Origin: Cymbomonas tetramitiformis
Taxonomy: Eukaryota; Chlorophyta; Pyramimonadophyceae; Pyramimonadales; Pyramimonadaceae
Length of the DNA: 64,000 nt
NCBI GenBank assembly: GCA_001247695.2
Contig: LGRX02035483.1
Coordinates: forward strand, 1 to 64,000
Direction of reading: 5' to 3'
The notes below the pieces were generated by a model, which made no database searches, was not told the DNA's origin, and worked only from the letters and a program-made list of their open reading frames with translations. The first letter of the stretch is position 1. Every line of letters begins with the position of its first letter. The translations under genes and the position numbers were made by a program. This document shows positions 37,183 to 46,132 of the stretch, piece by piece.

Positions 37183-37675
37183 ACGAGACTGTCGGAATTG
37201 TTGTTTGAAACGGACCGTTGTCCATCGCGTAGCACATGTAGCATTCGTAGTAGCCTGCACACGTGGATGTGGTTGGAGGAATGATGTCTACGTAAAAAAA
37301 GCATTCGTCGTCACCTACGCCACCGCGCCATGCGTACGCAACGCATCCGTCCATGTTAACACAGGTGTTTTCACACACTTCCCTAGGGACGACGCAGCCG
37401 TATTCCTTGGTCGAAAATGCTTTTTGAATTTCGCAATTGTTCTCCTCGTATTGAGAATGACAATCGCAGTAACCCGATCCGATGAACGAAAAGCGGGGCG
37501 CTTTGACTGCCACGTCGGAATCGTAGCTCTCGTCGATGAAAGGTCTACTCAGAACCTGCGGACTCACCGCTGTATCTGCGAAGGAGCTGCGCGCAATCTC
37601 GGTTTCCCGTAAATCGCGAGAGGCTCCGAGCGAACCGGTCATGAGAAGACACATCCAGTACCGCAGCTTTTCCAT
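37163..37675 (-). CDS. Secreted cysteine-rich protein, PAN/apple-like (170 residues)
   Basis: The signal peptide is MEKLRYWMCLLMTGSLGAS. The mature part has about 13 Cys. The stretch CENTCVNMDGCVAYAWRGG, followed by CFFY, resembles the core of PAN/apple domains, which bind protein or carbohydrate; it is preceded by GYCDCHSQYEENNCEI. The last residues (SFESQFF, stop) are encoded inside the end of dispersed repeat copy E, so the C-terminus may have been replaced by the repeat. TATAAATA lies 43 nt upstream. Confidence 0.72.
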   Translation of the reverse strand: MEKLRYWMCLLMTGSLGASRDLRETEIARSSFADTAVSPQVLSRPFIDESYDSDVAVKAPRFSFIGSGYCDCHSQYEENNCEIQKAFSTKEYGCVVPREVCENTCVNMDGCVAYAWRGGVGDDECFFYVDIIPPTTSTCAGYYECYMCYAMDNGPFQTTIPTVSFESQFF

Positions 37676-37717
37676 GTCGCGTCGAAGCGGTCGACGTTTG
37701 CCTCGATGTTTACAGAG

Positions 37718-37725
37718 TATTTATA
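37718..37725 (-). promoter_or_regulatory. TATA box for the gene at 37675
   Basis: TATAAATA on the minus strand, 43-50 nt before the ATG at 37675. Confidence 0.6.
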
Positions 37726-37780
37726 TGTTGGACCGCGATCGCTTTTTTTCGCCGAATCGTCGGGCTTTTTGCACGTACGG

Positions 37781-37787
37781 TATAAGT
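37781..37787 (+). promoter_or_regulatory. TATA box for the leucine-rich repeat gene
   Basis: TATAAGT, 34-40 nt before the ATG at 37821. It decides the start against the longer open frame that runs from 37536. Confidence 0.5.
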
Positions 37788-37820
37788 ACGCACAAAGCTT
37801 TGCACAATGAGCAAATCGAA

Positions 37821-38693
37821 ATGTCGACGCGTGCCTTGAACGCACACGACAGTGCACTCGAGCGCAGCGTTTTTGTCATGAGGGACAGTTCTTTTGACCC
37901 CGAGCACATTACGCGCACCAAACGAGAAATCGGTCAGCGTTGTAGTCTTGACTTTTCCCGTGCCGTACACGTCATGAACGACGAATTGTTAGGAGAAGTG
38001 CTTCAATTGAATCCGCACATAACGCAGCTTAATCTTAGCAGATGCGACAATATAACAGACGCTGGAACAAATTGGTTGAGGAGCTCGCAAGATCTCAAGT
38101 ACCTAAACCTATACGGGTGCTACGAACTCACGAACATTTCGCGCGTCGTATGCATAACCTCTTTGACGCATCTCTGTTTGAGTGCCATGAACGACGTATC
38201 GTCTTCCGCACTTCGGCGGTTGAGCGAGCTGACGCGTTTGCGGCAGTTGCATCTGTCGGATAATTGCGGAATCGACGATGAAGTTCTCAAGTCAATATCA
38301 CAGCTTGAAGTTCTCACTCACCTAAATCTGTCGTTGTCGCATGAGCGCATCAGCAACGATGGCCTGTCTCGTGTTGGCAGAATGCCGATGTTGACCCACC
38401 TTAACCTGTACTGCTGCCACAATATCACTGCGGAGATCTTCTCGCAGTTTGGTCAAGGACTGCAAGTTTTGATATTGCAAAACGACTGTGAACGTATGAA
38501 GAACCTGTACTCTCATCTACACAACATCGGAACGCTCGAAGTTCTCGGAGGATTGAGAACCCCTGAGTTTGATGATGGCAGTGCCAGCGATGACGAAGAG
38601 ATGCCAATTTTCACCGAGCACGAGTGGAACGACTTGAAAGACCGAGGTGTCAAAATCGAGCATGAGTACGTCGATTTTCCTATGACGATGTGA
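37821..38693 (+). CDS. Leucine-rich repeat protein, cysteine-containing type (290 residues)
   Basis: Residues ~50-225 hold about seven leucine-rich repeats of 24-26 residues of the cysteine-containing kind: ITQLNLSRCDNITDAG, LKYLNLYGCYELTN, LTHLCLSAMNDVS, LRQLHLSDNCGIDD, LTHLNLSLSHERIS and LTHLNLYCCHNIT. This type is typical of F-box/LRR substrate receptors of SCF ubiquitin ligases, though no clear F-box precedes it; the N-terminal 50 residues contain SLDFSRAVHVMNDELL. The C-terminal tail is acidic (FDDGSASDDEE). It is divergent from the secreted protein at 37163-37675, with promoters between. A target-recognition role is inferred. Confidence 0.8.
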   Translation: MSTRALNAHDSALERSVFVMRDSSFDPEHITRTKREIGQRCSLDFSRAVHVMNDELLGEVLQLNPHITQLNLSRCDNITDAGTNWLRSSQDLKYLNLYGCYELTNISRVVCITSLTHLCLSAMNDVSSSALRRLSELTRLRQLHLSDNCGIDDEVLKSISQLEVLTHLNLSLSHERISNDGLSRVGRMPMLTHLNLYCCHNITAEIFSQFGQGLQVLILQNDCERMKNLYSHLHNIGTLEVLGGLRTPEFDDGSASDDEEMPIFTEHEWNDLKDRGVKIEHEYVDFPMTM

Positions 38694-38954
38694 TCGACTT
38701 CGGCCTGTTTGTAAGGCGGATTGTTGCGCGGTGAAACGCACTACTCAAAAATGCTTCACGTTTTGATGCACCGTGTCGCACGAGTCGGGTGTAAAACTCG
38801 CCATCGAACTTTGTGATGTTTTAAAGCAAGACGAATTATGAATAGGCCATAACGTGTCGAAAAGACCTTTCACACAAATGCGCCCTTGTAGACACGTTCC
38901 CATTACGGACCCAGTCAAACGCTATCTAAATAATGCTTTAATTAAAAAAGTAAG
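38694..38954. other. Intergenic, weak similarity to 42.6-42.8 kb
   Basis: The short convergent region contains a stretch (about 38775-38890) with scattered word matches to about 42600-42800, including GTAAAACTCG and GTCGAAAAGACC-like runs. It may be an old repeat. Confidence 0.3.
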
Positions 38955-39785
38955 TTATCGATTCAAATATCGAGAAAGCCATTGTGGGAGACGATTTTGA
39001 GTTGTTCTTCCTACGTGATTAGTTTTCCAAATTCCGGTTCGTTTGTTCAGTCGAAGAAGAAGTAAATTTTCGCGACGCCGTTTCACCTCCCTGGAGGATA
39101 AACCTGTCAAGTACTTGTTGCGGACGAAGTTGTCGACGATAGGATTCTCCACCAGCACGCCTCGGTCGTCGCGACACTGTGGGCACACTTTTTTGTTGTG
39201 CCACCATTTGAATATGCACGCGCCACAAAACACGTGACCACAAGCCAAACTGTGAGCGCCTGCTATGAGTTCCATGCAGATGGGGCAAGTGAGGTCTTGA
39301 AACATGTCCGCGTCGTTCACCGAGGTCTCGCGCAAATCTTTGGCGGAGTATCCGTTCTTGTAGAACTTGTACGTGAATAAAGACACGCGACGCGAGCCGG
39401 CGTAGCACGTCCCGAAATCGATGCTCGACCCGTCGACGATCTGCCTTGGGTTTCCCTTTTCCAGTTTTTCGCCGTCGACGTACGTTCCGTTGGAACTGCC
39501 GTTATCGGAAATGTAAAACCGTGTTTCGTCACCCTCGTTCGACCAAGTTATCGTGGCGTGCTTGCGACTGACGTGAAGTGGATGAGTCGGGTCGACGAGT
39601 AGGATGTCGTTTCCCAAAAGCCTGCCAATGTGAATCTCTTTCTTCACGGCGCTCTCGACTATCCTATGCAGGAAGATGGTGTGCCGCGTACCCGCCTTTC
39701 TTTGGCGATCCGACAGGGTAGATGATATGAGCAGCGGCTTGCAATAGCTATTGCAAGATTCGGTCGCTGAAGGTGAAACATCCAT
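38955..39785 (-). CDS. FHA-RING protein (276 residues)
   Basis: Residues ~50-126 are an FHA domain, which binds phosphothreonine: GR at 54-55, SRKH at 73-76, N95 and NGT at 99-101. A C3HC4 RING finger follows at 167-204 (CPIC, then CGHVFCGAC, then CPQC), expected to bind an E2 and act as a ubiquitin ligase. The combination recalls the eukaryotic checkpoint ligase CHFR and related FHA-RING ligases. The basic tail (KRRRENLLLLRLNKR in pattern) may be nuclear-targeting. It is a paralogue of 58051-59391, which has an extra C-terminal zinc finger. It has no close TATA box and a GTCGATCGAAC element 170 nt upstream. Confidence 0.87.
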   Translation of the reverse strand: MDVSPSATESCNSYCKPLLISSTLSDRQRKAGTRHTIFLHRIVESAVKKEIHIGRLLGNDILLVDPTHPLHVSRKHATITWSNEGDETRFYISDNGSSNGTYVDGEKLEKGNPRQIVDGSSIDFGTCYAGSRRVSLFTYKFYKNGYSAKDLRETSVNDADMFQDLTCPICMELIAGAHSLACGHVFCGACIFKWWHNKKVCPQCRDDRGVLVENPIVDNFVRNKYLTGLSSREVKRRRENLLLLRLNKRTGIWKTNHVGRTTQNRLPQWLSRYLNR

Positions 39786-39954
39786 GTCCTCGAACGCGAA
39801 CTAGTAGCTTCTTGCACTTGGCTCTCACGGAAGCGCGCGTGAATCACACACAAAAAAACGATTACGATTGGATAACACCCGTAAACGTTGTGAGAGGTAA
39901 CGCTCGAGATGTTTACTTATCCTGACCTCCTGTTTACCTTGATAGATGTCGGGG

Positions 39955-39965
39955 GTTCGATCGAC
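39955..39965 (-). promoter_or_regulatory. GTCGATCGAAC element upstream of the FHA-RING gene
   Basis: Exact element on the minus strand, 170 nt before the ATG at 39785. Confidence 0.6.
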
Positions 39966-40484
39966 GATCGCGAATCGCGACCTCGGTTTATCGAATAGCG
40001 CACTCGCGCGCTCACGCCAACCAAATCATCCAGATGTCCGATCGCCATTCCACTACGCCACATACGCGTTCTGCACCAGCGAACAGCCCAGCGCTGGCGA
40101 TTTTCCGAGTATACACTCTACGTGACAGGCGAACGGTTTGTGACGGCGTTTTGACAGCAACATCTGAAAGCGGCCCTTTTTTCTATCGCGTGATAGAAAA
40201 GCATTTTCCCTCGAGACGAGAACAGTAAATATTATTTCTACGGGGGAATTGGAAGCTGACAAACAAAAATTTACCAGAGAGTTCAGAACAGTGTACACTT
40301 GCAAACGTGTATATATAACTGTTGTGCTAAAACTGACGCTTTCGCGCGCTTCTAAAAGGAATTGTGATATACATCGATTAGACGGTAATATTAGCCTCAT
40401 TCTCCTCTTCGTTGTCGCACTCCTCCGTCGGTATCGACGTATGACCCAAAAAGATTTGACGAGTGATACATGGACAAACCAATA

Positions 40485-40532
40485 TTTCGCGCGCGCGAGA
40501 CCACCCCCCCCCATGCCTCGCGCGCGCGAAAA
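40485..40532. repeat. GC-stem, poly-C-loop palindrome 4
   Basis: Full-length arms with a C-run of nine. Its flanks are unrelated to the tandem-array copies. Confidence 0.9.
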
Positions 40533-40659
40533 AAGTGAGCGGTACCTCGTACAGCCCACATTCGGAAGCTGATATACCGGTATTCGTTGGAGCGAGCTGC
40601 TGTTTGCCCCTTGAAATCTGAGCACAAATCGAGCTGATCCCACGCCACACCGCCACCGG

Positions 40660-41085
40660 TCATGGCACGTCGCAGATTCGCTTTCGGCCGTTGGCGGCCA
40701 TCTTCAGTAGCGTAATGGCTGTCTGCACCGCCCGCGGATCCTCGCAGCGATACGCGTACATGAACTTGCCAGTAGCCGTGCAGCGTCGGCGAGCACGACC
40801 CACCAGTCCGAATTGATACATTCGCGTCATCAGTCCGTGCAAGGTGTTGGCGCTAGGGCCCTTCCTGTTTTGAAAACGAAACCTGGTCGTGCAAAACAAT
40901 CGATGCATCTCTCGACAAGTCGCATCCGATCGCGTGTCGGCCATCGAAGTGTACGCATCCAAAATGGCGGTCGCGTACTCGCCGTAGAACATAGATAATG
41001 CCTTCATCCTTGCGTGAGAATCAAAAGTCTTTTCCCGGTGGCCGTAAGATTTTAGTGGAAGTGATATGCTCCCCCCTCTTTGCAT
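40660..41085 (-). CDS. Small basic protein, possible winged-helix DNA-binding protein (141 residues)
   Basis: Residues ~60-130 read as helix-helix-wing: SANTLHGLMTRMYQFGLVGRARR, then a turn, then KFMYAYRCEDPRAVQTAITLL. This is similar in layout to winged-helix domains, where a Gly-Leu-Val turn precedes a beta wing ending in an aromatic residue. The protein is Arg-rich overall. I infer a transcription factor or DNA-binding role, with low certainty. Start candidates are 41085 and the ATG at 41007. Both a TATA-like TATATA (41194-41199) and a GTCGATCGAAC element (41167) lie upstream. Confidence 0.6.
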   Translation of the reverse strand: MQRGGSISLPLKSYGHREKTFDSHARMKALSMFYGEYATAILDAYTSMADTRSDATCREMHRLFCTTRFRFQNRKGPSANTLHGLMTRMYQFGLVGRARRRCTATGKFMYAYRCEDPRAVQTAITLLKMAANGRKRICDVP

Positions 41086-41166
41086 TAATTACGATATGCT
41101 TTTTACGTGTTGACAATGTAAGTCGCGCTTGAACGGTTGGATACACCGGCCGCAACGGAGTGGTCG

Positions 41167-41177
41167 GTTCGATCGAC
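41167..41177 (-). promoter_or_regulatory. GTCGATCGAAC element upstream of the gene at 41085
   Basis: Exact element on the minus strand, 82 nt before the ATG at 41085. Confidence 0.6.
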
Positions 41178-41311
41178 CGAGTGGATGCGTATGTATATAG
41201 ATACACGACATGTACGAGATGTGTTTGGTTTGTATGGAGTCGGAAGCAAAAGGGGGCAACGTCGATGTAAAATGGGTCCAACAAAAAGCGAGCCCCGAGT
41301 GGTTTTATTTC

Positions 41312-41358
41312 TTCGCGCGCGCGAGACCACCCCCCCCCCTTGCCTCGCGCGCGCGAAA
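41312..41358. repeat. GC-stem, poly-C-loop palindrome 5
   Basis: Array unit 1, C-run of ten. Confidence 0.9.
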
Positions 41359-41666
41359 AATGGGACCACACCTTCGCTGAATCCGAACGACTTTATCATC
41401 CGGCCGAAGTTTTTGGGGCCGACTGCCCCATCAATCACACCAGAAACGGCCGCACTTGTCATCGTTACATCGTAAGAATGAGATCGGTAAATCATCACTG
41501 CCAAAACAGGCTTACAAATTCACGACCGCTTCGTCACATAAACTGACTCTTGTGCATTACACGACATTCACGAGATGTGTTTGGTTTGTATGGAGTCGGA
41601 AGCAAAAGGGGGCAACGTCGATGTAAAATAGGTCCAACAAAAAGCGAGCCCCGAGTGGTTTTATTT

Positions 41667-41709
41667 TTTCGCGCGCGCGAGACCACCCCCTTGCCTCGCG
41701 CGCGCGAAA
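41667..41709. repeat. GC-stem, poly-C-loop palindrome 6
   Basis: Array unit 2, C-run of only five, which accounts for the shorter unit. Confidence 0.9.
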
Positions 41710-42017
41710 AATGGGACCACACCTTCGCTGAATCCGAACGACTTTATCATCCGGCCGAAGTTTTTGGGGCCGACTGCCCCATCAATCACACCAGAAACGG
41801 CCGCACTTGTCATCGTTACATCGTAAGAATGAGATCGGTAAATCATCACTGCCAAAACAGGCTTACAAATTCACGACCGCTTCGTCACATAAACTGACTC
41901 TCGTGCATTACACGACATTCACGAGATGTGTTTGGTTTGTATGGAGTCGGAAGCAAAAGGGGGCAACGTCGATGTAAAATGGGTCCAACAAAAAGCGAGC
42001 CCCGAGTGGTTTTATTT

Positions 42018-42065
42018 TTTCGCGCGCGCGAGACCACCCCCCCCCCTTGCCTCGCGCGCGCGAAA
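42018..42065. repeat. GC-stem, poly-C-loop palindrome 7
   Basis: Array unit 3, C-run of ten. Confidence 0.9.
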
Positions 42066-42374
42066 AATGGGACCACACCTTCGCTGAATCCGAACGACTT
42101 TATCATCCGGCCGAAGTTTTTGGGGCCGACTGCCCCATCAATCACACCAGAAACGGCCGCACTTGTCATCGTTACATCGTAAGAATGAGATCGGTAAATC
42201 ATCACTGCCAAAACAGGCTTACAAATTCACGACCGCTTCGTCACATAAACTGACTCTCGTGCATTACACGACATTCACGAGATGTGTTTGGTTTGTATGG
42301 AGTCGGAAGCAAAAGGGGGCAACGTCGATGTAAAATGGGTCCAACAAAAAGCGAGCCCCGAGTGGTTTTATTTC

Positions 42375-42422
42375 TTCGCGCGCGCGAGACCACCCCCCCC
42401 CCTTGCCTCGCGCGCGCGAAAA
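42375..42422. repeat. GC-stem, poly-C-loop palindrome 8
   Basis: Array unit 4 (truncated unit), C-run of ten. Confidence 0.9.
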
Positions 42423-42465
42423 ATTGGGACCACACCCTCGCTCAATCCGGGGTAGATTTTCTAAA

Positions 42466-42575
42466 AGTCGATTTTTGTAAAGGATAAGAAGTTGTGAATC
42501 TGCTTTGTCAGCAAGGTTTTCAAGTTTACATTATCAGCACATAACAATAACACTGTAATCGATGTAAGGAGTTCG
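42466..42575 (+). repeat. Dispersed ~160-bp repeat, copy F (forward, 3' truncated)
   Basis: It has TTTTTGTAAAGGATAAGAAG, CACATAACAATAACACTGTA and ATCGATGTAAGGAG, then switches to the sequence shared with 47.4 kb. Confidence 0.75.
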
Positions 42576-43013
42576 TGTTAACGCAAGTCATCAACGGTGT
42601 CGGTCGTAAAGCTCGTACAGTTTAAGCGTCAAAGGGCAAGACGCGCGTCAGAATTTTGGTGTTCTTAAAACCGCGCTCATCATACACGGAGTGTCACTAA
42701 GGTAACAAGGCGAATATGAAACAGGTCAAAACTGTCATCGCAACGCCGAAAACTCCTCGTCAAGACGCACGTGGCGTAGAGACCCTTTCCCCATAGTGTG
42801 TCGCTTTTTCATGACGTGTCATACGTTGACACTATTACCACAATAAGATAGGAAAATGAAAATGCGGTAACGCTTTGTGACTCGACCGGGGTCCTGCGAC
42901 CGACTATTTGGCGGCACAAATGACTGAGCATGCCTTGGTTTAGGTGGGTTCCAGTTCCAGATGAACATCTGTGTGTATATACACATACATATATACATCT
43001 GTAGATATAACTG

Positions 43014-43021
43014 TATATATA
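43014..43021 (+). promoter_or_regulatory. TATA box for the 946-residue protein gene
   Basis: TATATATA, 103-110 nt before the chosen ATG at 43124; an ATG only 10 nt away (43031) is less likely. Confidence 0.45.
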
Positions 43022-43123
43022 TTTACACACATGCGCATAAGCATCACCGATTGTTTACGCCTTGACTACGCGTCTTTCGAAACGATAAATCTTAGTGAAA
43101 AAAGAGACAGGTCACAATTCGAC

Positions 43124-45964
43124 ATGTCGGTGTTTCAAGCTACCACGCTCGCGACGAGTAGCGCGTCCAGATTTAGGCCCGAAGGACTTCGTATGCCCGT
43201 CCTGTACACGGACAATGAACACGCAATCGATTACGAAGACGTCTTAAGATATAAACGCAATGGTGCAAAGTTATGTCTAATTGCTTCGGCTCTGCGGGAT
43301 CTTATAATCGCAGGGTGCGACTCCGACGGTGATTGGAACATCACTAACGAGAGCTACCGAAGTTTTCTGCAAACCATAGATGAAGAAAAGTTGACAGTGC
43401 TGATGCCTCTGTACATAGGCGATGAAAACGCGGGTATGCGGGAACTGGTATCGAGCGCGTACACGTACATATTGATGCATAAGTACAAACGCGCGAACAA
43501 CAAGACCGTCGTAATATCTGGACCTCACATGGCGTGGATGGAGACCTCATACATGCGGCGCCATCATTTGACGGACAGATTTTTTAAAGACGCGGATACG
43601 GACGATTTATATGAAGAGTACTTGTCATATCACAATAAACTCACAGCAGATCTGGATAATGTGGAAAATCTGTTGTTGTGCTGCTGTACGAAGGGTCACG
43701 TATTTCTTTCTCATTACAACCTTGTCAAGCACGAATTGAGCGTACTAAATCACGGTTCCCGGGACTTCGAGGACGTGTCTGCAGGCGACCCCGACAACGA
43801 GGTGAAGCTGCTGAGGCGAATTGTGGGCATTGTCAGACGTACCTTTTCTGTCATGGCGCATATCAAGATATACATGTACATCCACCTAGAGCATCATTTT
43901 TTTTACACGCGCTCGAATTCAAGTCACGATGTTTTAAGTCGAGAAGACGACGTCGAGGTGATATATCGCGAAGTAAAAGAACAGATCTATGGCAACTGTT
44001 GGGAGATATACAGCTACTATCTCGATGCATTTATGCAACGTCCACCCAGATACCGATCTTACATAGCGAGAGTGGGAGGTGAAGATATCCTTGAACAAAT
44101 ACAATACCCCGTGTTGTTTTATCGTGACGTCACACCGCACTATACACGAAGAGCGGAACTTGCCTTGAACAACTTTTATATAGATGGTAGCGTCGATCCG
44201 CGATTCGTTTTTTTCTATCACGAGCACGCGTTGAGCGAAGTGCGTCGGTCTTGGAAACACCCGGCGTTGAGCGCACCTCGCGATGTAATCGACCAGCAAG
44301 GCACGACTAGCTTGCAGAACGCGCTCGATCCAACGTTTTTTGCCGAATTGTTACCGAAACTAAATAATTCGGACTCTCTACAGAAGACTAAAGAACTTAT
44401 TTTACAGCATTGGCTCTCGAAGTCCTCCACGGATTTTATACGGGAAAGAGGAATCGGAGAAGCGATAGCGAAAGGGAAGGGAAAGGGGGAGGCGATGGGG
44501 AAGGGAAAGGGAAAGGGGAAGGGAATGGGAAAGGGGGCGACGGGGAAGGGAAAAGGAAAGGGGGAGGCGATGGGGAAGGGAAAGGGAAAGGGGAAGGGAA
44601 TGGGAAAGGGGGAGGCGACGGGGAAGGGAAAAGGAAAGGGAAAGACGATAGATATGTTATATCCCATTCACGACGTTGACGACGTACGTATCTTGGAAAA
44701 GGCTGATGGCGTGAATTGGTACAACATGACAATGTTTACCAACGCGTTGAATTACGTTTACGAGAACAGCGTTGGCCTTTCAAATTTTACCGGATCAACT
44801 TTGACCGTCAGTTCCAGTGGCTTACACATACGAGGATACAAGGTGCAGGTGCATATGGAAAAGAACGTAGATTTTTTCAATTTCTTGTACGTGAATGATC
44901 GATACGACAAATACGGCATGTACATCGATGACACCTTCGACGTATTTTTCATTGAGCACGCGAACAAGTTTGTTCTGAGTTTGGTGGAAAACGCCACGAT
45001 GTCAATCAGTCTTGTACCTATCACACAAGATGGTTTCGAAGAGGATTACGAGTACAGGCTGTGCATATCGACAGTCGGAGACCCGATCGTGGCGAACTTT
45101 GAAACCGTAGAGCGTATTCTACACTTCAAAGTGCCGGAGGTCTTCCAAATCGAGGAGCAGTTAACGCACAATAAAAAAGGAGAAGAATGGAAATACGTAG
45201 AGTTTGAACCATTGCCGAAGCTACCCCACACCGTGAGATCGACATGCTCCTTACACGATGCGGATCGTCGAGAGTCGAATGTCAATTACATTCGGATATC
45301 GTACGACGATCCCCGCCTCGATTCTTATTTGCACCTCATGGTGTCGATACAAGCGCGAACCAAGCAATCTACGCTGTGGAAAATTTTGACCGTGCCAAAA
45401 TACTCACCGTTGTCCACATGTAACCCTTACGTGTCATTCCCGATTCAGGACGAAGACGATTACGCTCTGTGCCAGTACATTATTATCGACGAGAGTGAGC
45501 AGTATGCGCACATAAATTTACCCGCAGAATTGGACTACTGGACGCAGTCGCCATATTCCGTAGAAATAAGAGGGATTCGCCTTACGGGAAAGAAAAAGCA
45601 AGAGACCGATGTCTACTCCGAAGGCCAAAAGATGGTTCCGCCCGTGCTGCGGCAGCTGATGCATTATTCCCACGATACCACGACTTACAAATATACCCGC
45701 GGTGATCTTGGTGAGGACCTTTTCGTGGTCCGTGCAACGTTGGAAAACAGCGGTCGCAAAGTGGTGCGCATATGGAATTGCGCCGAACGGACGCTTGAAG
45801 AACATCTGGATGAAGTCTATATTCGCGACTTCACGGAGCCTGAAGGTCTGCACGACTTTACGTTGAGGTATTCCGACATGGACGGTGCGGATCCGAACGC
45901 GTACGGGGTGCACATAGAAGTGATGCACACGACAAGATTTAACATCGGGACACCCGTCACTTAG
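43124..45964 (+). CDS. Large protein of unknown function with Gly-Lys-rich tract (946 residues)
   Basis: At 946 residues this is the largest gene in the window. The N-terminal ~440 residues are helix-rich and resemble no family I know. Residues ~445-508 are a low-complexity linker of GKGKGKGEAMGKGKGKGKGM type, in which an ~84-bp unit is repeated twice. The C-terminal ~430 residues look strand-rich, with segments such as YRLCISTVGDPIVANFETVER and FTLRYSDMDGADPNAYGVHI, suggesting several beta-sandwich domains. There is no signal peptide. The basic linker could bind nucleic acid. A structural or virion role is plausible but unproven. The frame is open back to 42971, across TATA sequence; starts at 43031 and 43124 are both possible. 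Confidence 0.75.
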   Translation: MSVFQATTLATSSASRFRPEGLRMPVLYTDNEHAIDYEDVLRYKRNGAKLCLIASALRDLIIAGCDSDGDWNITNESYRSFLQTIDEEKLTVLMPLYIGDENAGMRELVSSAYTYILMHKYKRANNKTVVISGPHMAWMETSYMRRHHLTDRFFKDADTDDLYEEYLSYHNKLTADLDNVENLLLCCCTKGHVFLSHYNLVKHELSVLNHGSRDFEDVSAGDPDNEVKLLRRIVGIVRRTFSVMAHIKIYMYIHLEHHFFYTRSNSSHDVLSREDDVEVIYREVKEQIYGNCWEIYSYYLDAFMQRPPRYRSYIARVGGEDILEQIQYPVLFYRDVTPHYTRRAELALNNFYIDGSVDPRFVFFYHEHALSEVRRSWKHPALSAPRDVIDQQGTTSLQNALDPTFFAELLPKLNNSDSLQKTKELILQHWLSKSSTDFIRERGIGEAIAKGKGKGEAMGKGKGKGKGMGKGATGKGKGKGEAMGKGKGKGKGMGKGEATGKGKGKGKTIDMLYPIHDVDDVRILEKADGVNWYNMTMFTNALNYVYENSVGLSNFTGSTLTVSSSGLHIRGYKVQVHMEKNVDFFNFLYVNDRYDKYGMYIDDTFDVFFIEHANKFVLSLVENATMSISLVPITQDGFEEDYEYRLCISTVGDPIVANFETVERILHFKVPEVFQIEEQLTHNKKGEEWKYVEFEPLPKLPHTVRSTCSLHDADRRESNVNYIRISYDDPRLDSYLHLMVSIQARTKQSTLWKILTVPKYSPLSTCNPYVSFPIQDEDDYALCQYIIIDESEQYAHINLPAELDYWTQSPYSVEIRGIRLTGKKKQETDVYSEGQKMVPPVLRQLMHYSHDTTTYKYTRGDLGEDLFVVRATLENSGRKVVRIWNCAERTLEEHLDEVYIRDFTEPEGLHDFTLRYSDMDGADPNAYGVHIEVMHTTRFNIGTPVT
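44455..44648 (+). repeat. Polypurine Gly-Lys coding repeat
   Basis: Almost pure G/A for ~190 bp on the plus strand, built from AAGGGAAAGGGG-type words, with an ~84-bp unit duplicated. It lies within the coding sequence. Confidence 0.9.
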
Positions 45965-46035
45965 AAGTCGATGCTCGGGAAAGAACCGGTTCAAGGCACA
46001 TGGCAGCGAAGTGAGATGTACATATATATACACAT

Positions 46036-46043
46036 ATATATAA
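46036..46043 (+). promoter_or_regulatory. TATA box for the gene at 46133
   Basis: TATATAAT at the end of a TATA-rich stretch (46021-46043), about 90-97 nt before the ATG. Confidence 0.5.
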
Positions 46044-46132
46044 TGGTAGAGGGTGTAGTACCGGTGCTTTCGGTACCGATACGTGGAAATCGCGCTCGTG
46101 ACGACAGTTAGCCCCCGGTAGATCGCTTTTCC

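Larger units (their letters stand above)
39786..40659. other. Long intergenic region
   Basis: This contains the GTCGATCGAAC element (39955) and GC palindrome 4. An ATG frame at 40034-40228 (64 codons) and a longer minus-strand frame crossing the palindrome look random. No dispersed repeat seen. Confidence 0.4.
41216..42435 (+). repeat. ~353-bp tandem array, about 3.4 copies
   Basis: Units begin near 41216, 41572, 41923 and 42279 (the word GTGTTTGGTTTGTATGG recurs 356, 351 and 356 bp apart). They are almost identical; length differs only in the poly-C run of the embedded palindrome. Each unit ends with a reversed fragment of the ~160-bp dispersed repeat (CACTGCCAAAACAGGC to AAACTGACTCT). The fourth unit is cut just after its palindrome. 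Confidence 0.95.
42436..43123. other. Intergenic: repeat copy F, segment shared with 47.4 kb, and promoter
   Basis: After the array comes dispersed repeat copy F. Then ~95 bp (about 42540-42635) also occur at 47408-47500, with GTGTCGGTCGTAAAGCTCG identical. Then nothing recognised until the TATA-rich stretch at 42975-43021 before the large gene. Confidence 0.6.

Noticed and set aside
40053..40643. 196-codon minus-strand frame
   Set aside because: It runs through GC palindrome 4 and has no family or promoter support.
41216..42435. CRISPR array
   Set aside because: The ~353-bp units are near-identical throughout, with no short repeats separated by unique spacers.
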